NCBI GenBank assembly: GCA_010027295.1
Contig: RGVM01000231.1
Span: 1-5,160 of the forward strand
Source of the DNA: Chitinophagia bacterium
Lineage (GTDB): Bacteria; Bacteroidota; Bacteroidia; Chitinophagales; Chitinophagaceae
Direction of reading: 5' to 3'
Length of the DNA: 5,160 bases
Shown here: positions 1 through 5,160 of the stretch, piece by piece
Layout: the number at the start of each line of letters is the position of its first letter
Position numbering within the stretch: the stretch's first letter is position 1
Notes under the pieces: model-generated
The model's input: only the letters and a program-made list of their open reading frames with translations
Database searches by the model: none
What the model was told of the DNA's origin: nothing
Program-made: the position numbers and the translations under genes

Positions 1-558
1 GAAGACCCAGTAGGGGATGCCGCTCGTCCCGTCGGCGGCGACCGTACCGCCCACGATATACTTCTGGAAAAGGAAAAGGGAGAAGTTGGCCAGGGTGATG
101 CCGAGTCCGGTGAAGAAACTCTGAGTCAGGAACCCGGTGGCGCGCTGGGCGTGCGGCAGCCTGTCGGCGATGAAGGCGCGGTAGGGCTCCATGGCCGTGT
201 TGTTGCCGGCATCCAGGATCCACAGCAACCCGACGGCCATCCAAAGCTCCCTGCTGAAAGGGAAGGCAAAAAGGGCCAGGCTGCAGAGGATCGCACCGAC
301 AAGGAAGTAGGGCTTGCGACGGCCCCATCGCGGATGCCAGGTCCGGTCGCTCATGGCGCCGATGATGGGCTGCACCAGGAGACCAGTGACGGGCCCCGCC
401 AGGTTCAGCAGCGGCAGTTCCTCCGGCCTAGCGTGCAGGAAGGTGTAGAGCGGGTTGATGGCCGTCTGCTGCAGTCCGAAACTGTACTGGATCCCGAAGA
501 ACCCGACGTTCATATTGATGATCTGCGAGAAACTAAGGCTCGGGAGGGGTCTGGGCAT
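1..558 (-). CDS. MFS sugar transporter, SLC45/GPH-like (partial, C-terminus off the left edge)
   Basis: This is the N-terminal 186 residues of an inner-membrane major facilitator transporter. The reading frame is open from an ATG at 558 to base 1. Hydrophobic segments are seen at about residues 14-33, 48-69, 84-101, 105-122 and 143-165. The loop after the second segment has the MFS signature GAMSDR (67-72) followed by WGRRKP (78-83), matching the RxGRRxP motif of the SLC45/sucrose-symporter group. The opening [17 protein letters not shown] and the later [23 protein letters not shown] resemble Bacteroidota proteins often found near alpha-glucan or maltose genes. The likely role is proton-coupled uptake of a sugar such as a disaccharide; the substrate cannot be read from this fragment. 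An in-frame TAG about 11 codons upstream, with no other start between, fixes the ATG. No Shine-Dalgarno is evident. It is divergent from the methionine sulfoxide reductase gene. Confidence 0.88.
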   Translation of the reverse strand, partial: MPRPLPSLSFSQIINMNVGFFGIQYSFGLQQTAINPLYTFLHARPEELPLLNLAGPVTGLLVQPIIGAMSDRTWHPRWGRRKPYFLVGAILCSLALFAFPFSRELWMAVGLLWILDAGNNTAMEPYRAFIADRLPHAQRATGFLTQSFFTGLGITLANFSLFLFQKYIVGGTVAADGTSGIPYWVF

Positions 559-579
559 GTCACCGGGTTTGCGTGCAGC

Positions 580-600
580 GTGAATCTAATCGATTTTCAC
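580..600. promoter_or_regulatory. Imperfect inverted repeat, possible operator for the MFS gene
   Basis: The arms GTGAA and TTCAC are separated by 11 bases that include the short palindrome AATCGATT, placed off-centre. The element lies 22-42 bases upstream of the MFS start codon. An A/T-rich patch in otherwise GC-rich DNA, just ahead of a sugar-transporter gene, suits an operator for a sugar-responsive regulator. The arms are only 5 bp, so chance occurrence is quite possible. No regulator gene is in the window. Confidence 0.25.
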
Positions 601-660
601 GAGCGGTGCGGGCCCTGTGGAAGTCATTGTCTGCAGCATCGTGTTTCAATCGTTTGCTGT

Positions 661-673
661 GCATGAATCATGC
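661..673. promoter_or_regulatory. 13-bp palindrome upstream of the reductase gene, possible operator
   Basis: GCATGAATCATGC is a perfect inverted repeat with 6-bp arms around one central base. It ends 19 bases before the TAnnTTTG element, so it occupies the place where a -33 element would be expected, and no TTG is found there. This placement suits a site for an activator or repressor. It also contains an alternative in-frame ATG (663) for the reductase, which may instead be coincidental. Confidence 0.3.
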
Positions 674-692
674 GACAGAAGGCCGACGGCTC

Positions 693-700
693 TATCTTTG
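693..700 (+). promoter_or_regulatory. Bacteroidota-type -7 promoter element (TAnnTTTG)
   Basis: TATCTTTG matches the TAnnTTTG -7 consensus read by the Bacteroidota housekeeping sigma factor. It ends four bases before the ATG at 705. Transcription normally starts a few bases after this element, so the transcript would begin at or next to the start codon. No TTG is present 17-23 bases upstream, so the -33 half is missing and the assignment rests on one 8-base match. Confidence 0.45.
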
Positions 701-704
701 CGGC

Positions 705-1178
705 ATGGCGGAAGACCTGATCATCGCGGAGGGCGGCAAGGAGGAACAGTACCGGCAGCTCCTACCCCAGCTGAAGGCGCTCATGGACGGCGAACCCGAC
801 CTGGTCGCCAACCTTGCCAACATCTCGGCGGCCTTGCACCAACAGTTCCGTTGGTCGTGGGTGGGCTTCTACCTGGTGCGTGACGCAGAACTCGTGCTCG
901 GCCCCTTTCAGGGACCCGTGGCCTGCACCCGGATCCGCAAGGGTCGGGGCGTGTGCGGCAGCGCCTGGGAGCGGGCGGAGACGATTCTGGTGCCCGATGT
1001 GGAGCGTTTCCCGGGACATATCGCCTGCAGCAGCCTCTCTCGTAGCGAGATCGTCGTACCCGTCATCCGCGGAGGTGAGGTGGTGGCAGTCCTCGATGTC
1101 GACAGCGAGCACCTGGACCACTTCGACGACATCGACCGAAAATGGCTTGAAGCCATCGTTGCGGAACTACCCTTCTGA
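705..1178 (+). CDS. msrC: Free methionine-(R)-sulfoxide reductase (GAF-domain fRMsr)
   Basis: This cytoplasmic enzyme reduces free L-methionine-(R)-sulfoxide to methionine using thioredoxin, as part of oxidative-damage repair. The 157-residue product is a single GAF domain, close to the 165 residues of E. coli MsrC (YebR). The three signature cysteines are present: Cys74 in VACTRI, Cys84 in GRGVCG and Cys108 in GHIACSS. Their spacing of 10 and 24 residues is the same as E. coli Cys84/94/118, with Cys108 matching the catalytic one. Glu115, Asp131 and Asp133 match the acidic residues of the E. coli active site, and WVGFYL (52-57) and LVLGPFQG (63-70) are family motifs. The frame is open back to an ATG at 573, with further ATGs at 663 and 705. 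I chose 705 because homology begins just after it and a -7 promoter element ends at 700. No Shine-Dalgarno precedes any candidate. It is monocistronic, converging on the exporter operon. Confidence 0.93.
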   Translation: MAEDLIIAEGGKEEQYRQLLPQLKALMDGEPDLVANLANISAALHQQFRWSWVGFYLVRDAELVLGPFQGPVACTRIRKGRGVCGSAWERAETILVPDVERFPGHIACSSLSRSEIVVPVIRGGEVVAVLDVDSEHLDHFDDIDRKWLEAIVAELPF

Positions 1179-1275
1179 CAACCGGGTACCCATCGAACCA
1201 TCCCAACACCCGTCACCAGGGAATGCAGCCACCTCATAGCGACTGGCGGCGCGGTTGAATCCCGGGTAAAGTCCC

Positions 1276-2499
1276 TCACTCGCGCAACAGGGCGTCGACC
1301 GTCTCTTCAAACTCTCTCCGGAAGGCCTCGTGGTGCCGTCCGGTGGCGGGTCCTGCATAGCCGGCTTCCGTCTTGCGGACACGTCCATCGCGGCCCAGGA
1401 AGATGGTCGTGGGGAATGCACGTATCGGCGTGAAACCGGGCAGTGTCTTCTCCGTCCGAAATGTGTCGGAACTCGTCACGCCAGTCACCAGCATGGGGTA
1501 CTCCACACCGAACCGGTCCCGGAACTTGGCGAGGCTGCGGCTCGATCGCCGGAAGTCGGTGCTGTACTCGTAGGCCAGTCCGATCACTTCGACGCCGCGG
1601 CCGCGGTTCTTACGATAGTATTCGCTGAGGAAGGCCGTCTCATCCATGCAGTTGGGGCACCAGGAACCCAGGATCTGCAGGACCACGACCTTGCCCCGAA
1701 AACGCTCGTCGTTCAAGGCTACGACATTGCTGTCGAGGTCGGGGAATCGGAAGCGGAGAGGAGGGCTTCCGGGAACCCACTCCATCCGGGCGGAGGCGCC
1801 GTCGAGGGAGGCTTCGGCATCGCGCTCGGCCGTCCAAGGCTCCATATGGGTGAGACCGGCCGCGAAGATGCCGTCGAGGATCCTGTCGGGCCCCTCCAGA
1901 CGCGCTCCGAAGTAGTAGGCATGGCTGCCGTCGAAGCAAGACAGCTGAAGCGAATCGCCGCTGATGACACCCTCCAGGTAGCGGTAGTCGCCCGTGGGCG
2001 TGAGGAAGGTACCGGTGAGGCGCTGCCCCGACTGGCGGAATTCGGCGATGGCGGCACGCTGCGTGCCGTTGGGGCGTGTGAAGGCCACTTTCCATCTTCC
2101 CGTGATGTCGGTCGAGGCGGCTCCCCTGTCGGGAGGGAAGGTGACGGCACCGGGGCGGAGTTCCACCGGCTGGAGGATCTCGGGCTGCCGCTCGCCGGCC
2201 TTGACCCAGTCGCCGGTGTATCCCTGTCCATGATCGCGGAGCCGGAAGGAGGATTCGAAGACGGGCATGTCGATGAACACCGAGTCGCCCCGCCTGCGGA
2301 TGGAGGTGACCCGAATGCGCTCCCCGGCGTTGCGGATCGTCCATGTCTCCCCGGCTGCCTTGCCGGATATCTCAACATGGAAGACAATCGGCAGGCCGTC
2401 GGCACGCAGAAATCTGCCGACATAGGAGCCTGGGCGCGACTGACAAATGCCGGAACGGCAGGAGAAAAGGAGGATGGCAGCGATGATGGCGAATCGCAT
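1276..2499 (-). CDS. Secreted TlpA-like thiol-disulfide oxidoreductase with duplicated beta-rich N-terminal region
   Basis: This 407-residue protein is predicted to act outside the cytoplasm. Residues 1-20 look like a signal peptide. LFSC (11-14) could be a weak lipobox, giving a lipoprotein, while GICQ-S (17-21) resembles a signal peptidase I site; I cannot decide between them. Residues 25-100 and 132-215 are beta-rich and look like two copies of one unit, each with a GDS[VL] strand and ending near G-aromatic-x3-AG. The second has LSCFDGSHAYYFGA, typical of Bacteroidota TlpA-like proteins. The thioredoxin fold fills about 245-407, with the redox motif WCPNC (Cys281, Cys284) after a KVVVLQILGS strand, and the cis-proline at Pro363 in AFPTTIFLG. 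The catalytic machinery looks intact. It begins 33 bases after the TolC stop in the same direction, so it is probably the last gene of the operon. No Shine-Dalgarno is seen. It may reduce or oxidise disulfides; its substrate is not known. Confidence 0.9.
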   Translation of the reverse strand: MRFAIIAAILLFSCRSGICQSRPGSYVGRFLRADGLPIVFHVEISGKAAGETWTIRNAGERIRVTSIRRRGDSVFIDMPVFESSFRLRDHGQGYTGDWVKAGERQPEILQPVELRPGAVTFPPDRGAASTDITGRWKVAFTRPNGTQRAAIAEFRQSGQRLTGTFLTPTGDYRYLEGVISGDSLQLSCFDGSHAYYFGARLEGPDRILDGIFAAGLTHMEPWTAERDAEASLDGASARMEWVPGSPPLRFRFPDLDSNVVALNDERFRGKVVVLQILGSWCPNCMDETAFLSEYYRKNRGRGVEVIGLAYEYSTDFRRSSRSLAKFRDRFGVEYPMLVTGVTSSDTFRTEKTLPGFTPIRAFPTTIFLGRDGRVRKTEAGYAGPATGRHHEAFRREFEETVDALLRE

Positions 2500-2532
2500 G
2501 GTTCAGTGATTGGATTGTTCCCGGACGGGGGC

Positions 2533-3945
2533 TCACTGCAACTGGCCGGCGGCCCAACGCAGCGAGATTCGGGAAAGATAGTATTTGGCACGGGTCTCCG
2601 CCTGTTTCTGACGGGCCTCCAACAGCTTGTTCTCGCGACTGTTCAGCAGGAAGAGGGAGCTCTCCCCCACTCGGAACCTCGTATCCTCCCCGCGGAACAG
2701 CCGGGCATTGCTCTCCAGATAGGCGCCTGCCCGAACGGCCTGCTCCTTCTGTACGGCGAGCTCCGTGAAATGATACTTCACCTTGTTGGAGATGGCCAGG
2801 CGCACGCGCATCCGCTCCAGGTCGGTATCCGCGATCTTGATACGGGCGCTGCGGTACTGACCCCGCCCCTTGAATTGGAAGAGCGGCATGGAGGCGTCGA
2901 GTCCGAAACTGTAGTTGTTGCGGAAGAAAGGAAAGACTTCAGGACTGAGCGCCCCGTAGCCCTTGCCCAGCAAACTATATTTCAGGTCTACCTGGGGCAG
3001 GAGCTCCTGAAACTTTAGTTTCTTTTCGATCTCGAGGGCCTGCAGCTTGAAGTCGAAGCCCAGCAGCTTCGGATGAGTTTCGAGTGCGGTCGTGAGCAGA
3101 TTGTCGAGCACCGGAAGCGGAGCTACCTGAAGGTCGGAGCGGAGCCAAGTAGTGTCGGGCCTGACCTGTGGAGGCAGGTACCAGGGACTGTCGTTGGCCT
3201 GCCAGAGATGATTGGATAGTTCCAGGGCCGTCTTCCGCACCTCCAGCCAGGCCTGATCCCTCGAGAGCTGGAATGCCTGCAATTGGGCCAGGGCTTCGGT
3301 GGTGTCGATGGCCGGCCTGTCACCCAGGGCGAACGACTGCCTCACCAACCTCAAACGTGCCTCGTTGACATTAACCACTTCTGCCAGGGTGGCGTGAACG
3401 ACATAGGCCTGCGACCATTTCCAGTAGTCGGTCAGGGCCTCGTACATGAGGTCGTTGACCATGAGGGCCCGCTCCGCCCGGCTCTGTCCCCGGTAGAGGG
3501 CCGCCTGCCGGAGCACGGCCCTCCGCTTGTCGATGACGAGATCCCTGGCGACAGGCACGCTCACAGACAGATAGCTCGCCTGTCCGGGTGTGCGCTCGGG
3601 ATTGATGAGTCCTCCGAGGTTCTCCTCGAGGCCCGCAGAGACCTCTATGCCGTACCAGGTGGGTATCTTGATGGAAGGGCTGAAATAATCGTAGTAGTTC
3701 TTGCCATCGAAGGTCTTCCGTTGCGATGTGGCCCCCAGGTAGGGGTCGAAGCCGGCCTTGGCCGCGATCCATTCCGCCCTCGCGCGGTCAACCACCAGGT
3801 TGGCCTGACGGGCCACCGGATGATAGCTGCGTACGATTCCCGCGAATTCCTCCTCTGTCAGGATGCGGTTCCGGGTGCTGTCCTGCCCGGCGCCAGGTGT
3901 GGAAACCAGGAGGCATAGTACTGCGCTCAGGAAGGCCAAGGTCAT
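2533..3945 (-). CDS. TolC-family outer-membrane efflux/secretion channel
   Basis: This 470-residue protein should form the trimeric outer-membrane and periplasmic tunnel of a tripartite exporter, docking with the HlyD-type adaptor encoded just upstream. Residues 1-20 (MTLAFLSAVLCLLVSTPGAG) form a clear signal peptide. Two OEP repeats follow. The first includes YLSVSVPVARD (125-135) and the helix around LRLVRQSFALGDRPAID (198-214). The second includes YSFGLDASMPLFQF (345-358) and the matching helix around ARLFRGEDTRFRVGESS (414-430). The paired F-x-x-G helices and alternating strand residues are typical of TolC. The frame extends to ATGs at 3990 and 4026, the latter overlapping the adaptor stop as ATGA. 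I chose 3945 because it puts the signal peptide at the N-terminus and has GGAG 7 bases upstream. Length fits the family. The substrate is not deducible from this component. Confidence 0.92.
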   Translation of the reverse strand: MTLAFLSAVLCLLVSTPGAGQDSTRNRILTEEEFAGIVRSYHPVARQANLVVDRARAEWIAAKAGFDPYLGATSQRKTFDGKNYYDYFSPSIKIPTWYGIEVSAGLEENLGGLINPERTPGQASYLSVSVPVARDLVIDKRRAVLRQAALYRGQSRAERALMVNDLMYEALTDYWKWSQAYVVHATLAEVVNVNEARLRLVRQSFALGDRPAIDTTEALAQLQAFQLSRDQAWLEVRKTALELSNHLWQANDSPWYLPPQVRPDTTWLRSDLQVAPLPVLDNLLTTALETHPKLLGFDFKLQALEIEKKLKFQELLPQVDLKYSLLGKGYGALSPEVFPFFRNNYSFGLDASMPLFQFKGRGQYRSARIKIADTDLERMRVRLAISNKVKYHFTELAVQKEQAVRAGAYLESNARLFRGEDTRFRVGESSLFLLNSRENKLLEARQKQAETRAKYYLSRISLRWAAGQLQ

Positions 3946-3951
3946 TCGAGG

Positions 3952-3956
3952 TCTCC
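3952..3956 (-). promoter_or_regulatory. Ribosome binding site supporting the TolC start at 3945
   Basis: On the minus strand GGAGA, with its GGAG core ending 7 bases before the ATG at 3945, is the only convincing Shine-Dalgarno-like sequence ahead of any of the three in-frame TolC starts. It decides the start together with the signal peptide. If the organism is a Bacteroidota member, Shine-Dalgarno use is generally weak, so this is supporting rather than conclusive evidence. Confidence 0.45.
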
Positions 3957-4022
3957 GGCACTCGGAGGTATGGATGCTTGCATCGGTCATGGGGGATGGA
4001 CCGTTCCGTCCAGGATATGGCT

Positions 4023-5160
4023 TCATTTGGCCTTGCCGGCCTCTACCTGCGGCTTGTAGTATTCGGGGGGGAAACCGTTGATGTTCCGCCAGAGTTCGTA
4101 CCAGATGGGGACATCCTTCAGCAGCGCGATGCCCTGGGCGCCGGTGCCCATCATGAGCTGCGGCGGCCAGCGCTTGTCGGCGCTGTCCTCTCGAATGAGG
4201 ACCCGGAACTTGCCGTTGGTGCTCACGTTCGACTCGATGGCTGACACCAGTCCACCGAACGTGCCATACGAAGCCTGGGGCCATCCGCTGAAGACGACGG
4301 CCGGGAATCCGTCGAAGAGGAGACGCACTTTCTGGCCGATGGACAGCAGGGGCAGGTCGACGGGGCGTACGAACATCTCGATAGCGTAGTCTATGTCGGT
4401 GGGCACGATCTCGCTGATGACGTCGCCCTCCTTCAGGATCTCGCCGATACCGGCCTTGCGGGCCTTGACGACCTGACCCGTCTGCGGGGCGGTGATGGTG
4501 TACAGGCCGGAGCGGATGCTGTAGTTGGCATACTGGTTGCGCAGCTTGGCCACTTCGCCGGAGCCCGTCTGCATCTGGGAGAGGGCCTGGAAGCGCTCAC
4601 CTTCGGTCTTGGATATCTTCTCGAGATATCCCTGCAGTTCCGCGTTCCGCTCGAGCTGCAGCCTCATGTACTCCTGCCTGGCGTTGCGGAATTTTATCTC
4701 GGCGCTGACGCGCTTGGCTGAGGATTCCTGGAATGCCTGGTTGCGCTGTTCGAGCTGGGTGAGAGACACGAGGCCCGAGTCACTGAGGACCCGCTGGCGC
4801 CGGAACTGCTCTGTCTTGATAGCAAGGTCGTTGTTGGCGGCGATCAGTTCCATGCTGTCGCTGCGGATCTTCAGGAGCTGCTGGCCGATCTTGTTGTCAA
4901 AGTCCTTCATCTTGAGGTCCATCGCAAGCCGCAGCGCATCCAACTGTGAGCGGGCGGCATCGGCCTTGCTCTGGTAGCTCTCCACCGAGGAGGCCTTTGC
5001 ATCGAGTTGCTCCTGGGTGCGTTGCAGCAGCTGGGGATCGAAGTAGTCGTCCTTCACCTCTGCCAGCTGCAGGATGGTGTCGCCAACTCCGACACGGTCG
5101 CCTTCCTTGACGAACCACTTGACCACTCGGCCGGGAATGACGGTCGGAATCTCCTGCGGA
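4023..5160 (-). CDS. HlyD-family periplasmic adaptor (membrane fusion) protein, partial, N-terminus off the right edge
   Basis: This is the C-terminal 378 residues of an adaptor that links an inner-membrane pump to the TolC channel. At the window edge the frame is open, and IPGRVVKWFVKEGDRVGVGD is the first half of a biotinyl-lipoyl domain, so a GTG at 5126 is an internal valine rather than a start. A long coiled-coil hairpin follows at about residues 40-215 of the fragment, turning near SDSGLVSLTQLE. The second lipoyl half is YTITAPQTGQVV...GIGEILKEGDVISEI (220-251), followed by a beta-barrel with VRLLFDGFPAVVFSGWP. The C-terminal VPIWYELWRNINGFPPEYYK closely resembles adaptors of Bacteroidota ABC export operons. 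The missing part should hold the cytoplasmic tail and single membrane anchor. Its stop overlaps an in-frame upstream ATG of the TolC gene by four bases, which indicates a tight operon. The pump gene is expected just beyond 5160. Confidence 0.92.
   Translation of the reverse strand, partial: PQEIPTVIPGRVVKWFVKEGDRVGVGDTILQLAEVKDDYFDPQLLQRTQEQLDAKASSVESYQSKADAARSQLDALRLAMDLKMKDFDNKIGQQLLKIRSDSMELIAANNDLAIKTEQFRRQRVLSDSGLVSLTQLEQRNQAFQESSAKRVSAEIKFRNARQEYMRLQLERNAELQGYLEKISKTEGERFQALSQMQTGSGEVAKLRNQYANYSIRSGLYTITAPQTGQVVKARKAGIGEILKEGDVISEIVPTDIDYAIEMFVRPVDLPLLSIGQKVRLLFDGFPAVVFSGWPQASYGTFGGLVSAIESNVSTNGKFRVLIREDSADKRWPPQLMMGTGAQGIALLKDVPIWYELWRNINGFPPEYYKPQVEAGKAK

Noticed and set aside
151..666. 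Plus-strand open frame of 171 codons opposite the MFS gene
   Set aside because: The minus strand encodes a clear membrane transporter with MFS signature motifs, while this frame has an Asp/Gln/Gly-rich composition without any domain.
573..704. Extended N-terminus for the methionine sulfoxide reductase, starting at 573 or 663
   Set aside because: The extra residues do not match the family, there is no ribosome binding site, the 573 start would leave 14 bases to the divergent gene, and the -7 element at 693-700 lies downstream of both starts.
1179..1275. Transcription terminator between the convergent reductase and TlpA-like genes
   Set aside because: GGGTACCC (1184-1191) and CCCGGG (1261-1266) are short palindromes without a loop or a following T-run, so no intrinsic terminator can be supported.
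2573..2580. TATCTTTC on the minus strand as an internal promoter for the TlpA-like gene
   Set aside because: It differs from TAnnTTTG in the last base, lies inside the TolC coding end 74 bases from the start codon, and has no TTG at the -33 distance.
1330..3018. A 562-codon open frame on the plus strand, antisense to the TlpA-like and TolC genes
   Set aside because: It crosses two well-supported minus-strand genes, its translation is low-complexity and rich in Gly, Ala and Glu with no recognisable motif, and long mirror frames are expected from G/C-biased codon use.
3283..3918. Plus-strand open frame of 211 codons opposite the TolC gene
   Set aside because: It lies wholly within the TolC coding sequence and shows no family motif or start signal; it is a codon-bias shadow.
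5124..5126. GTG as the start codon of the HlyD-family gene
   Set aside because: The frame continues upstream to the window edge with IPGRV, the natural beginning of the lipoyl motif, and the protein would otherwise lack its membrane anchor.

Overview
The window reads as chromosomal DNA from a GC-rich member of the Bacteroidota or a close relative such as Rhodothermota. Three things point there: the HlyD adaptor ends in the VPIWYELWR...NGFPPEYY tail typical of that group, the TlpA-like protein carries the long beta-rich N-terminal region with an LSCFDGSHA motif common in Bacteroidota thioredoxin-like proteins, and a TAnnTTTG element (the Bacteroidota -7 promoter consensus) lies just upstream of one gene. 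Codon third positions are strongly G/C. Shine-Dalgarno sequences are mostly absent. The lineage call is inference from family resemblance; no rRNA or marker gene is present.

Layout from left to right. Bases 1-558 (minus strand) hold the N-terminal 186 residues of an SLC45/GPH-like MFS sugar transporter that runs off the left edge. A 146-bp divergent intergenic region (559-704) separates it from a plus-strand gene, 705-1178, for free methionine-(R)-sulfoxide reductase, a single GAF domain with all three signature cysteines. The intergenic region carries a TAnnTTTG element and two inverted repeats. A 97-bp convergent gap (1179-1275) follows, in which I see no convincing hairpin terminator.

The rest, 1276-5160, is one minus-strand operon transcribed from right to left: a HlyD-type periplasmic adaptor (N-terminus beyond the right edge), a TolC-type outer-membrane channel, and a secreted TlpA-like thioredoxin-fold protein. 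The adaptor and channel are the periplasmic and outer-membrane parts of a tripartite exporter. The inner-membrane pump, probably an ABC transporter, should lie just beyond base 5160, as should the operon promoter. The TlpA-like protein at the end is probably a periplasmic or lipid-anchored redox protein; its link to the exported substrate is unknown.

No RNA gene, mobile element, CRISPR array or long repeat was found. The gene content is mostly ordinary. The points worth a second look are the possible leaderless transcript of the reductase gene, the palindromes in the divergent promoter region, the start choice of the TolC gene, and the exporter-redox pairing.
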